Of a stretch of 37,466 nt of DNA, positions 30,801-34,065 are shown one piece after another. The notes beneath the pieces are model-generated. The model saw only the letters and a list, made by a program, of their open reading frames with translations. It did not search any database and was not told where the DNA came from. Position 1 is the stretch's first letter. Each line of letters begins with the position of its first letter. Both the position numbers and the translations under genes were made by a program. Origin of the DNA: Marine Group II euryarchaeote MED-G35 (GTDB taxonomy: Archaea > Thermoplasmatota > Poseidoniia > Poseidoniales > Thalassarchaeaceae); contig NTJS01000014.1 in the NCBI GenBank assembly GCA_002457155.1, forward strand, positions 1 through 37,466, given 5' to 3'.

Positions 30801-31072
30801 AGAAAACCGATAGAGGCGAGGGGGATGAGTCGGGAGTCGACTTCGCAACGATTGGTTTCGGTTCCGAAGAGGACAGAGATGACTTGCAGCAAATCGACGG
30901 CATAGGGAGGTTCGTCGAGAAGAAGTTGAATGCGATAGGCATCTACAAGATATCCCAGATCGCTAACATGGATCAATCAATCTCTGACGAGGTGAATGCC
31001 ACAATTGGCCTCGGTCCTGGGCGGATTGACAGAGACGAGTGGGTCCAACAGGCCAAGCGCCTGATACGATAA
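12851..31072 (+). CDS. Giant (6073-aa) single-pass surface protein: RCC1 propellers, Ig-like/TSP3 stalk, membrane helix, cytoplasmic coiled coil and two helix-hairpin-helix modules
   Basis: One uninterrupted 18.2-kb frame. In order: signal sequence (~residues 10-30); RCC1 blades 1-7 (51-482); a propeller-like block (483-880); a thrombospondin-3 (TSP3) Asp-box segment; RCC1 blades 8-12, interrupted by a ~150-residue beta-sandwich-like insert (1078-1230); a ~1030-residue block of SSGNPHISY-type repeats (1349-2375); RCC1 blades 13-21 (2397-2974); TSP3; further propeller-like blocks (3090-4057); alternating Ig-like (He_PIG) and TSP3 units (4060-5384); membrane helix (5394-5415, CCFPLLLLLLLLLWV); a small beta domain (5434-5547); coiled coil (5550-5840); two helix-hairpin-helix modules (5844-5921, 5996-6073). 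The signal and membrane helix put ~5360 residues outside and ~660 inside. Adhesion, ligand capture or envelope-to-cytoplasm linkage are possible; the function is unknown. Confidence 0.92.
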   Translation: MRAQARASVRALTLVLLMLTSTQLMLLSSMDHSVRELERAPQRFDIDNSEVSIIDLGNDHACVIGTSNQMKCWGGGDAGKTGHENTADYGDDEKEMGQYLMFTDLGIGIVVTEVSAGSDHTCALISDGSVKCWGSNHLLGSASGAEDTGARGDGFMEMGDNVPTVYGFGPGSSSSEWNAVSISVGHTHACSIVNDTTQDQLRCWGLNDYGQLGLESTDTIGDDASEGMAVDLPDRGGIGISQVSAGYSHTCVLWVDGEMACWGSNGYGELGIGNTSTIGDESGEMGESLGLVSLPSGRTATQIAAGEHMTCAVLDEQVDGNLVCWGWGDSGRLGSESVGTTGDSSGEMGDNLEVVELGTGLTVDSIGVGYGSSCAIMNNSMVKCWGLGDSGALGYEDAVSRGFGQNQMGIYLPAVDLGSNVHATSVDVGESFACAIMNNSMVKCWGTGLDGRTGLGISGATGDTEGDMGDNLPYVELYLPEETLDQPCDLPAEGSPLSQDTLDSSSQYVGNKISTTMTPEGCGAVAYIDETNLLARFGIFNKGKWATENVYVLTGYTDARFLDVSLTIDSSGTPHIAISLTNNGASGYGLFYVTKVDGEWLSNEVSGQRTTANSIELDEDGNLYVIFQDYSESGGDWLGKVYAMTCSSAQYESTQCVGSGDWETPPSDSWVGPSSFSNSLDTDVAFDGMIQIAYISNETCSTTSCLGEPGYVMVVELDSSGFGTPVNTSGLANVPGQWDNWAVAGNSSLAMDLGLDGSINIAYLGSTEGVHYTSCTSDCGNPGSWTSEDVTDSVDVSDTGIIDIAVGADLSTLILAGTSDGTFALHKSDGSWEKTELEDSGGAGWVGVELSGQGKMWGYSYYPGTPASMSLFTQEGLATAGLLTDIDGDGWTRLDEARCGTDYSNSSSTPVDADGDGVCDLFDDWEDSSVSAESDALSIGEEFGCAVLSNSSVACWGDNSEGQLGSASAGPSSAYAVLVDLPAGFEAGAVDVGSAHACSTGLDGSLVCWGRNANGQLGRGTATANELPGYVSLPSGVTVSQFAAGADHNCMTGTDSNMYCWGNGGDDRTGKIVNSENTVIQYENFTDNSRSWTSTHTSLLLGPAEGLDYIEKLYYYTWLYPEIYSDDSFDVSPGDVVSFKMRGKGHGDNGYTSEYIRFYADSQQVVQIDSNSTTQSSSWSDWQDVSFTVPDSYTGTGQVSIKIYIRGYRNYLQIDDLRIATPSFGSMSSVPSPSRVLWDESGGVSQIALGARHSCALLTTGSVKCWGHNGGSYSNVLGSPTYTGMSTYDPKEVDLSGSSSLVSSNWTSSTVDGINAGDGVTCAIMRSGEALCWGTSSQTSYADPSVSTVASTGDVGRSPALTTDANGNWLLAYNDGDGISYARYDGSSWSMASVCSDSDECDSDRGIGVGEESGGGLHFLSYDEAAEKLVHTRHLSNITTMVSVTGQDPRYFGIARDPSTEELHLAYYRASGKKLMHKTFNGTGWSDSVVIDDDKSYTGYSWNGMKIDAGGNLHLSYWSWSTSGTDDTWLKYAHYNGTSWTVETLQSIMDQNSPTLHTSLDLDSSGNPHISYYDHKNDTLRYTYYDGADWVDQNLTVDDSNDNGRYNSIALDSSDYPRIAYRNETSDDLELATWSGTEWTREVVDSTNSVGSWASIAIDSSDLSRIAYFYDSGSDLRYASHDGASWSFQDIDTSVQSHSIVLELDDSDRPRIAYQDYYSEPWLAYNNSGTGGQWETVQVRDGYDLGDHMAMTLDYSTGTAYMAYRQLDWPADGGLLTTVYTGTALASDAVANSGETANSIGMDPEIHISGSTVMAPFLNGTDGASPAFVEMATIRAPGSGITTVDGESYNVGSYGISMALDGAGNQHISYYNQSGTSLMYATFDGASWQVEEVDNGVSYVTSSIAIDDAGNPHISYVNSTPSPDAVMYAHHNGSAWSIEVVATPYYAYDTSIDLDSSGNAHISYAAYNNSIGSYNLRYSYHNGTEWVYEDVKDYSSNWGYGNTGRNGQIKLNSTDVPHVVFFDDYWDDVYLSIRVNGSWSSSSVDDYGGLYTANGERGISLAIDSADGLHVAYYEMNGRYLEYAYRDLGGSSWTKTNVNDQGGHYIGTSVSIAVDSADRPHIAYHDRSQWDLEYAWFDGADWLVETLDGYYSSGRYPSIALDDGDQVHIAYENNSGSRLMSLVISNGIAATDKISQVGTHSYGMGFAVGTSGGMHLSFYNGSDSSGSLQYASKSGSSWTSETVDDSSTMIGTHSDLALDDSGNPHISYVDSTNGLLRYAYHDGNSWALSTVDPSGSVLGYTSITIDDDGHPRIAYHDGSLRLAESDGSSWTLTIQDAGSAGQGAQVTVDDDGKARIAYFDEDNDDLAFSLAGHQSPVVMGSSQFHPTGTSMGSGASGLSSLDVGETHGCAVSSSSVICWGVATGGQLGNGAVAVISEDPVSVTTVAGWTPLEVSVSTSSGSGGGTTCALYSSDSTEDRRVMCWGDGSSGQVGDGGTSSLTSPASTDLVMLDSITPLGASDGSVALSSSPYGVAEISLSDGGKFGCARSSQGHVKCWGYNGYGQLGHGNTSTASDGAEEMGSNLAFVPLGANRTASSVSAGGRHACALLDDGSVKCWGYNGHGQVGIGNATQIGDGANEMGAYLSAVDLGTGRTATDIATGLFHSCAVLDDGSVKCWGYNGYGQLGIGNTTSIGDGANEMGDDLAVVDLGTGRSAIAIEAGEHYTCAILDSGVLKCWGYNYYGQLGQGHNENIGTGPDFDSNGVSCHPTQNSDLNTRECNARMGDGLPAIDLGDGRTATAVSAGLSSTCAILDNGSIRCWGSNADGRTGIGTYSGYTGDAAGEMGDDLPNVDLGSERTAASISVGYSHSCALLDNLSIACWGDNYYGELGIGSNDDVDTPEEMGSGLENALLPTAKSTAVASGSYYTCAIIKDGTVRCWGEDSEGRLGVYDGEDDNIGDESGEMGGNLVLTNLYMVPPDFDGDGWIDIWDSDDDNDGYIDTNDDLPFDQRDWFDHDGDGIGVNTDTDDDDPDITTADQDTVTKWSDAEEIACGTLWWSSMSEPTDYDGDGICDAIDDDVDGNSWNDTYQIECYGGEPSAWSQRGVWDNAGDLPTSSGDSPTYGYDFFISDYGIRLFSTYGNDWSYNSLLKFDGTVSATQSIYDNNDFDYWGVEERNGIIYVIDQYGITRGIDANGSISSLGYRSDHSIASTQDVAISVEGDMVVRWDDSDGGSDIKGWYLNGTEFSINVPGGLSDNYNHHPQIDFGPNGKLHLLTVNISARDAGLPVGFYHYTADLNGSLSGSATVSWSSPKLVLERNQSTSWASDTDYSSTDHGRAELHVSSDGTAYAAMYNGTNLWFSALGGSSWSTEEIASSTGRNEGVEIATNSTGVAHVAWINHTSDKLMLSHKSGVSWIHEEVWQSNGWNEGSTLQELNYAGLRLEFDRQDDPYLLSIDANDSSSAILHHKGALLDPSYTFQPTDAGGDGVCDTLQYAVMDYGTASLVATKGELVSLSPTFEGQALVEVWAPSLPAGLSVNNTTGEITGVPTVVDTTGTAHTIYSNSSDASYPVTITFTVRSPTPVHAGYGQWDDHQYTSVNNGRGYALHEYDSDSNLYYYGRYQSTSAWSADGLSVSISSGDLYVAKRWANGTWAWVVPITPTSGIPGAMAVDGSGNTYVTGYRASGALDLPGTEHDLPNREAAFFISLDTNGSTRWSQDAYIPGSTDANWKVSTQASVNNYGFTRMSVNETTGNLTVAGQISTNSASYRMVTFGNVTMEIPSTNYNYYRPFVVRINATGNFSWATTLTPASSSHRTLQGMGVHDDGSVEVLMRANGDTQLGDHTVGNDTYHYVIGRMNGTGAWTGASKITSESPAGFDGNYDSAMMEVTPSGDMVMAIWSVNDLSSLNVTSSVSWFNETCSDSLVVIRLSGAEWSTEASREFCLSSNAGYYAEYYSLLEIDPQGKPVLLLGQRAYSVASHHRILRLDSNLNPDFEEYLVSANNPANSHTLDWEDVAFDPIGNMLVNYYDNTCNLYWNGSYMGRPSSNCYYNSQFFMETVGHTIDGANLVEGEPATLWGVTGLSAMGATCSQGTSYCDEYLDSWGSTALPEGLSMSSDTGLVSGTATSNMSLSEFTLWMNDTALGNNQFNVSFLILNGRPTISYNQTAFVMERGLEIEPIAPYEVNGTILNWTFVPTLPSGLILGDSNGTVYGTPTVNLTEQTFQLRVTSEGGTTAVNFQFTINEPIANISYGNGTYNIPRDALVSIQPTLEGGAVESFAINSTDYPLGLTFNTTNGFFEGIPLLVTNLTTYTVWANNSGGSASTEVSIWVIGNGIFLSFPTDDLLLTEGLPMQPIAGQTSGSTPESWEVYPDLPLGLTFGASNGSIWGTPTQVQNQTNYTIWANATGDQTSSVTISITVLVDTDGDGVADLYDPDDDNDGWNDTAELDCGTDPLDSADTPSDIDNDGVCDALDETDDRAIAMAYGVTNLELIVNVSNVSLVPITSGGGITSWEVSPSLPGGLFLNNTTGEISGTPTTTYNTTVHVFWANNSAYSASFNLSISASLLDTDGDGEPDITDEDDDGDGWSDVNETACSTGPLDEDDFPPDSDGDGVCDSLDLVDDSPVFLAYAVSAVNLTTNITSLEMAPIVLGGDVRAWETSPSMPSGLFFNNSTGEISGVANVTFTPTNFTIWANNSQYSSSFVINISSWRLDTDGDGVPDEDDSDDDDDGWTDEEEQTCNTEQLDNTSIPSDSDGDGMCDLVDQINDSPISLAYPQSTVVLVVNITPVQIHPIVFGGDVREWSIHPELGTGLVFNNSTGQISGHSTEPFNATNYDVWANNSQYGSNFSITISSALLDTDGDGIPDESDTDDDNDGWGDSEETSCLTDILDPLSFPEDHDGDGLCDGLDDIDDSDLFLVYSMTSQLLFVNEPMDSIVATTYGGDVRTWEIWPPLPDGLSLNGALARSGQVNGTISGAPMFEFELQVFTVWANNSQYHSSVEITLQSVTPDPDDDAFDLIYLDNELNLTTNVDEVYMEPQIFGGNVSSWSISPDLPEGLEFNTTNGLITGFATEEVNGSTYTVTGSNSLFMDTFPITIFATHLDTDEDGVPDIFDPDDDGDGWNDTDEIECGTDPLYIVSSPEDHDGDWICDPNDEFDDSPIVFFYPNDKLVLTVGEEMEPLEPLIAPNSGGIMLFSVLPDLPAGLVLDNATGVISGTPEEAWRHVILEYSHTFKAENSQWDFSYRVDFDIFWPEDNTTDEDGDGWADLIELECNTDPTNASSFPEDIDLDGICSHIDEDDDGDNIGDPIDKFPKDPTAWDDTDNDTMPDELTCRYLTDSANCTFDLVEDLDDDNDGWLDLNETSCGTDSKDNLSVPEDDDGDGVCNLLEVYVPDAVKILWICCFPLLLLLLLLLWVINPFTVREEEILGPEPEYTSTEDGWQGGSGEYDDPYVLKPMKGIRKGSFARSHEVISVSNITPRLKCDFTDMSSEDNGSRFRMQSIKSNSRGDIEFRLEFNDDGDTVNTTDYTGLIRLGKATVYFQWEVEVEVQHDTPEEERAKKRAKRIERDAKKKAAQLEREAVEKAADAEIDAKKKAAQLERDLKTKIERVEREAEKRTAEADMKAAKAEMKAAEAEREAAMKLAEARRESKREEEERLQREKEEERRAAKEDAKKAAEEDERLAEEERKAEEEAAELRAILRKKAEARKVEEEENRAAEEAAKKEAEEEAKRIERAAEERAALLKREAEDRAERIERDAAKKAAEVEREAQIKAVEAKEKLRKRAIERKRQMDLEERDNQLAREKAAERFAAMEEELEERKSKLEELDAEAKKKESALLRVAEKSKDIDFGILGFATADNKDQLQEIKGIGPFIEEKLNALGIFTFAQISRMTSELEDKVNDAIEFFPGRVKRDEWANQARSFVDLGEESASKPPPPEGDIASSTDKELLDRAKEDIREKEIADEKERELQIRRERAAELLSRSKSEEKTDRGEGDESGVDFATIGFGSEEDRDDLQQIDGIGRFVEKKLNAIGIYKISQIANMDQSISDEVNATIGLGPGRIDRDEWVQQAKRLIR
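13001..14295 (+). repeat. RCC1-type propeller I, seven blades
   Basis: Seven units of the form HxCA...G.VKCWG...G.LG, with CWG codons at 13064, 13244, 13457, 13631, 13820, 14000 and 14180. Each blade carries a Cys pair, suited to disulfides outside the cell and absent from eukaryotic RCC1. Units 6 and 7 share a 41-nt identical stretch (13968-14008 and 14148-14188) exactly 180 nt apart. Confidence 0.85.
14296..15640 (+). other. Propeller-like block and TSP3 calcium-binding segment of the giant protein
   Basis: Residues ~483-880 show beta-rich repeats such as DSSGTPHIAISLTNNG and DGSINIAYLGS, similar to the larger block further on. They end in a TSP3-like stretch, DIDGDGWTRLDEARCGTD...DADGDGVCD (15497-15640). 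The DxDGDGxxD loops are calcium-binding, and the Cys pair probably forms a disulfide. Confidence 0.65.
15650..16870 (+). repeat. RCC1-type propeller II, blades 1-5, with an inserted domain
   Basis: Five RCC1 units with CWG codons at 15713, 15872, 16028, 16643 and 16844. Between the third and fourth lies a non-RCC1 insert (16081-16540) with beta-sandwich character (DSFDVSPGDVVSFKMRGKG ... LQIDDLRI), reminiscent of carbohydrate-binding jelly rolls. Confidence 0.75.
16895..19975 (+). repeat. ~1030-residue array of SSGNPHISY-type beta repeats
   Basis: About twenty units of ~45-55 residues of the pattern (I/L)DSSGNPHISYYD....LRYAYHDG..W..E.VD. This is characteristic of sialidase-like or YVTN-like propeller blades, with at least two propellers' worth of sequence. 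Unit borders vary and the DNA repeats are diverged, so this array is older than the 180-nt RCC1 repeats. Confidence 0.7.
20040..21770 (+). repeat. RCC1 blades 13-21, including a perfectly phased 180-nt tandem tract
   Basis: Nine units with CWG codons at 20102, 20294, 20513, 20693, 20873, 21053, 21302, 21485 and 21659. Four successive units (20513-21053) are spaced exactly 180 nt and share long identical DNA, such as GTCAAGTGCTGGGGCTACAA and GGGGACGGTGCGAACGAGAT, showing recent duplication. The first two blades are separated from the last seven by a linker (~20330-20440). Confidence 0.85.
21781..25020 (+). other. TSP3 segment and mixed propeller-like blocks of the giant protein
   Basis: 21781-22110 encodes dense DxDGDG/DxDDDNDG calcium loops. 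22120-23290 is another propeller-like block. 23330-23580 holds one He_PIG Ig-like unit (LPAGLSVNNTTGEITGVP). 23590-25020 has SBBP-like blades (AVDGSGNTYVTGY). Asn-x-Ser/Thr sites are abundant, fitting an N-glycosylated archaeal surface protein. Confidence 0.6.
25030..29000 (+). repeat. Alternating He_PIG Ig-like and TSP3 stalk
   Basis: At least ten Ig-like units recognised by LPxGLxxNxTTGxISGxP, the later ones separated by TSP3 units (DTDGDGVxDxxDxDDDxDGW ... CGTDPLD ... DxDGDGVCD). Each TSP3 unit has a Cys pair and multiple Asp ligands. The array leads directly to the membrane helix, so it probably forms a long calcium-stiffened stalk holding the propellers away from the cell. Confidence 0.8.
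29500..31069 (+). other. Cytoplasmic tail of the giant protein: coiled coil plus two helix-hairpin-helix modules
   Basis: Residues ~5550-5840 are Glu/Lys/Ala/Arg heptads (ERDAKKKAAQLEREAVEKAA). Two modules follow, DQLQEIKGIGPFIEEKLNALG...PGRVKRDEWANQA and DDLQQIDGIGRFVEKKLNAIG...PGRIDRDEWVQQA, separated by ~75 charged residues. The GIG hairpin and the PGR-x-x-RDxW-xxQA end match the COG3743-like module also found on bacterial NuoE and other proteins, where DNA binding is not established. Confidence 0.8.
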
Positions 31073-31075
31073 GCA

Positions 31076-31085
31076 TTTGATAGAG
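31076..31085 (+). promoter_or_regulatory. Promoter box of the MscS gene
   Basis: TTTGATAGAG begins 4 nt after the giant gene's stop and ends 21 nt before ATG 31106. The channel may therefore have its own promoter rather than depend on an 18-kb read-through transcript. Confidence 0.35.
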
Positions 31086-31105
31086 GGTCTGTTGGGAGTG
31101 ATTGG

Positions 31106-32443
31106 ATGGCTGACCCGATAACAGATGCATTTTCAACCCTGATTGGTTATCTCGACGAGGTAGAGGAGGTTGGCGTATTAGCCCAAGTTGGGGTCTCCCT
31201 GGGTCTCACACTATTCTTCCTACTGTTCGCCAGATACGTCGTCCTAAAGGTGGCATGGCGAATCGTGAAGAAGACTGATGCGTCATGGGACAACGAAATG
31301 CTAGAACCAATTGCGAACCGGGTTTACGTTTTCGTGCTATTGGCAGGAGTGGAACTCACGATGATGTGGACACTCGGTAGGAACGATGCAATCTACACCG
31401 CGGTTGCACCGTACTTCTCGGGCATATACATCCTACTCTCAGCCTCGATAATTAGCGTTTCAATCAAGTTCATCGTCCCTGCAGCCTTGGACAGATACAA
31501 CACCAACAAGAGCGTCACAGTCACTGGAGGGAATCCCCTGGTAGTCTTCTCCTCCAGAGGGATAGTCGGGTTCATGGGCATTTACCTAGCACTACAAGAA
31601 GTAGGGATCGAGCTCCTAGGCATACTAGCCTCCCTTGCGGTTTTCTCACTGATCATTGGACTGGCAGTCCAGCAGACCCTTGGCAACATGCTCAACTCAT
31701 TCATGCTGGCTATCGACCAACCATTCGAAGTAGGAGACAGGATAGAAGTCCAGGGAGTTACTGGGACAGTGATGTCAGTTGGGATCCTCTCTACAAAGGT
31801 GCTGACCCTAACCGAGCAACTGGTAGTCATCCCCAACAACCGGCTCGTCGACTCGACGATAACCAACTTTGCCAGAGGAGGTGGTGATGGGACGGGTTCC
31901 AGGCACACCCTCACGCTGGATATAGGGGTAGACTACGATGAGAGGTCCGCCCATGTCAAGCAAGTCATCATGGAGGTGGCCAAGAGATGCCCCAATGTAG
32001 AGGAAGACCCCCCTCCGAGAGTCCTCCTCAGAGAGCTATCGGACTTCTCGAAGAACTACAGGCTCTACGCATGGATTGCGGATTATAGCGATGAGTTCCT
32101 AGCCACCGACTGGCTACTCAGGGAGATAGACAGCTCATTCAGCAGAGAGGGCATCAGCATCCCTTACCCAGTCGCAGTAGAGCTCCCGGTAAAGCCGAGC
32201 CCCTTCCCAGAAGGGGATGCAGGCGAAAGGATGCGTCGAATGAAATCGACGCGCCAGCATGTTTCTAGGATAAAGATGCTCAGGGACGAGGCTGAAATGG
32301 AAGAGGAGAGGGATTCTGCCAGAACCGAGCTGGAGGTCCTGAAAGCCAGGCTGGAAGAAGGGGACATCAAGAAGGCGGAGAGGGACATCCTGGAGAACGA
32401 CGTGCGGGCTCTGGAGACTCTTCTAGCACAGTTCTCGGAGTGA
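31106..32443 (+). CDS. MscS-family mechanosensitive ion channel with C-terminal coiled coil
   Basis: 445 aa. Several membrane segments occupy residues ~25-200. They are followed by the MscS pore helix and beta domain: GLAVQQTLGNMLNSFMLAIDQPFEVGDRIEVQGVTG, then VVIPNNRLVDSTITNF, then the alpha/beta vestibule domain. The channel opens under membrane tension to release solutes on hypo-osmotic shock. An extra tail of ~75 residues (HVSRIKMLRDEAEMEEERDSARTELEVLKARLEEG onwards) is a predicted coiled coil beyond the usual MscS end. That tail makes this the third consecutive gene with a C-terminal coiled-coil-containing cytoplasmic region. ATG 31106 is the only sensible start. Confidence 0.92.
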   Translation: MADPITDAFSTLIGYLDEVEEVGVLAQVGVSLGLTLFFLLFARYVVLKVAWRIVKKTDASWDNEMLEPIANRVYVFVLLAGVELTMMWTLGRNDAIYTAVAPYFSGIYILLSASIISVSIKFIVPAALDRYNTNKSVTVTGGNPLVVFSSRGIVGFMGIYLALQEVGIELLGILASLAVFSLIIGLAVQQTLGNMLNSFMLAIDQPFEVGDRIEVQGVTGTVMSVGILSTKVLTLTEQLVVIPNNRLVDSTITNFARGGGDGTGSRHTLTLDIGVDYDERSAHVKQVIMEVAKRCPNVEEDPPPRVLLRELSDFSKNYRLYAWIADYSDEFLATDWLLREIDSSFSREGISIPYPVAVELPVKPSPFPEGDAGERMRRMKSTRQHVSRIKMLRDEAEMEEERDSARTELEVLKARLEEGDIKKAERDILENDVRALETLLAQFSE

Positions 32444-32457
32444 TTCTGCGAAACCTC

Positions 32458-32467
32458 TTCAAACCTA
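32458..32467 (+). promoter_or_regulatory. Promoter box of the topoisomerase IB gene
   Basis: TTCAAACCTA ends 19 nt before ATG 32486. This spacing favours that ATG, as a leaderless start, over the track's GTG 32468, which would overlap the box. Confidence 0.4.
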
Positions 32468-32485
32468 GTGGCACAATATTGCCGT

Positions 32486-33778
32486 ATGAAGGCTGAGGAC
32501 TCCGGGACATCGGCAGAGAAAGCGGGTTTGATCCTAAGCGATAGGGAAGAGGCAGGGATCACCAGAAAGAAAGTAGAGACCCCATCTGAAGAGGAGGGCG
32601 GGGGCCCGACGATCTCATGGGACTATCACCTCCCAAACGGGAAGAATCTGTCGGATGAAGACAGAATAGGTTTCCTCGACACACTGGCGGTTCCACCAGC
32701 TTGGACCGAGGTGTGGTTCTGCCCGGACGAGAATGGGCACATCCAAGCCACAGGGAAGGACTCGAATGGGAGGCTCCAATACCGATACCACCCAAAGTGG
32801 AACGAATACAAATCTATTCTGAAGTACCAGAACGTAGATGAGTTCGCGATCGCACTAAATGAACTCAGAAGAAGGGTCAATTCCGATCTTGGCGGGGGCC
32901 CGATGGACAGGGCCAAGGTGGTGGCCATCGTGGTTAGGCTGATTGACAGATACCACATCCGTGTCGGGTCAGACCAATATGCCCAGGAGAACGAGTCGTA
33001 TGGGCTTACGACTCTCCGGGAGGGCCATGTGAAATTCTGGAAGGGGAAGAAGGCGATAGATGGGGACATAGACGCCGTGTTGAATTTCACAGGCAAGTCG
33101 GGCAAGGAGTGGAAGCTGTTGATCAAGGATGACCAAGTTGCCAAGTTGATTGAGGAGTCAGGAAAAATTGGAGGCAAGGAGAAGACCCAGGATCTATTCA
33201 GATACTTGGATGATAACGGGAATGACTACGACGTCAAGGCGGAGCACATCAACGACTACCTAGAGGACCACATGGATCACCGATACACAGCGAAGGACTT
33301 CAGAACTTGGGCCGCATCGTGGAAAACCGCCGCAAGGCTAGCGATGGTTTCGGAAGCAAGTGAGAGTCAGATAAAGAAGCTGCCAAAGCTACACAAGGAT
33401 GCTGTCGAGGAATCGGAGAAGACTGGTTTCCCCCCTTACTTGACATGGGCCGGGAGGACTCTGAAGGGTACAGAGGGGCTTGCTAAACTCGCAGAAGCAG
33501 GGAAACTCCCCGGAGACGGGGAAAACGAGCGGAATGCCACCATGCTGGCAGTAATCGACACGGTCGCTGCTGACTTGGGCAATACCAGAGCTGTTTGCAG
33601 ATCCTCATACATACGCCCCATGTTCATGAACGACTGGGAATCGGAAGTATTCATGGATAGATGGGAAGAAGCAAAATCCGGGAAGAAGCGTGGCAGAGAA
33701 CTGATTGAAGATGAAAATACTGCAATCAACTACATGAGGACCCACGAAGACGATGAGTTCCAATTCTCAAAGAACTGA
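32486..33778 (+). CDS. DNA topoisomerase IB (poxvirus/bacterial-type)
   Basis: 430 aa from ATG 32486. Type IB enzymes relax supercoils by forming a 3'-phosphotyrosyl link with one strand. The short bacterial/poxvirus organisation is visible. An N-terminal beta domain contains ISWDYHLPNGKNLSDEDRIGFLDTLAVPPAWTEVW and YRYHPKWNEY. The catalytic domain then has RVGSDQYAQENESYGLTTLREGHV (catalytic Arg), FTGKSGKEW (Lys), KDFRTWAASW (second Arg), and LGNTRAVCRSSYIRP carrying the nucleophile Y375. The residue aligned with the vaccinia active-site His is Asn, which I believe is usual in bacterial relatives. It is not the longer eukaryotic/thaumarchaeal TopIB form. The track start (GTG 32468) adds six residues overlapping the promoter box. 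Confidence 0.92.
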   Translation: MKAEDSGTSAEKAGLILSDREEAGITRKKVETPSEEEGGGPTISWDYHLPNGKNLSDEDRIGFLDTLAVPPAWTEVWFCPDENGHIQATGKDSNGRLQYRYHPKWNEYKSILKYQNVDEFAIALNELRRRVNSDLGGGPMDRAKVVAIVVRLIDRYHIRVGSDQYAQENESYGLTTLREGHVKFWKGKKAIDGDIDAVLNFTGKSGKEWKLLIKDDQVAKLIEESGKIGGKEKTQDLFRYLDDNGNDYDVKAEHINDYLEDHMDHRYTAKDFRTWAASWKTAARLAMVSEASESQIKKLPKLHKDAVEESEKTGFPPYLTWAGRTLKGTEGLAKLAEAGKLPGDGENERNATMLAVIDTVAADLGNTRAVCRSSYIRPMFMNDWESEVFMDRWEEAKSGKKRGRELIEDENTAINYMRTHEDDEFQFSKN

Positions 33779-33783
33779 GAATG

Positions 33784-33793
33784 TTTGAAGCGG
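33784..33793 (+). promoter_or_regulatory. Promoter box of the TusA/ribA unit
   Basis: TTTGAAGCGG ends 20 nt before ATG 33813, with no Shine-Dalgarno between. It is almost identical to the box before the gene at 34902 (CTTGAAGCGG). Confidence 0.45.
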
Positions 33794-33812
33794 GGCCCTC
33801 CTTGCTAGTGAC

Positions 33813-34058
33813 ATGAGCGATGGCGTCAAGAAGAGGCTCGACTTGCTGGGCTTCCTCTGCCCAATTCCTGTTCACGAGACTCGTAGAGTACTGAAGGGAT
33901 GCGAAAAGGGCGATAAGATAGAGGTGATCTGCGACGACCCGGAGACGCTTTTCGACATCCCAGCACTTTGTGATAGGTTAGGGGTGGTACTTGAGAAAGT
34001 GGAGGAGAAATCAGGCGAGTTCAGATTCGTGATCATCAATGTGACTGGTGACCTGTAG
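33813..34058 (+). CDS. TusA-family sulfurtransferase-like protein
   Basis: 81 aa, the usual length for the TusA/YedF/SirA family. The N-terminal LDLLGFLCPIPVHETRRVL contains the CPxP signature, whose Cys (C16) carries the persulfide sulfur in TusA. The remaining two-layer alpha/beta fold is seen in GDKIEVICDDPETLFDIPALC and EEKSGEFRFVIINV. Family members pass sulfur to tRNA thiolation, molybdopterin or other acceptors; which acceptor applies here cannot be read from the sequence. The downstream ribA start lies 7 nt beyond its stop, so the two are probably cotranscribed. Confidence 0.88.
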   Translation: MSDGVKKRLDLLGFLCPIPVHETRRVLKGCEKGDKIEVICDDPETLFDIPALCDRLGVVLEKVEEKSGEFRFVIINVTGDL

Positions 34059-34065
34059 GATTCAA

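Noticed and set aside
12851-31072. Several separate genes or an assembly fusion
   Set aside because: The frame is unbroken over 18.2 kb, with signal sequence at one end, one membrane helix, and a domain order that makes topological sense. No internal promoter, start or composition break marks a join.
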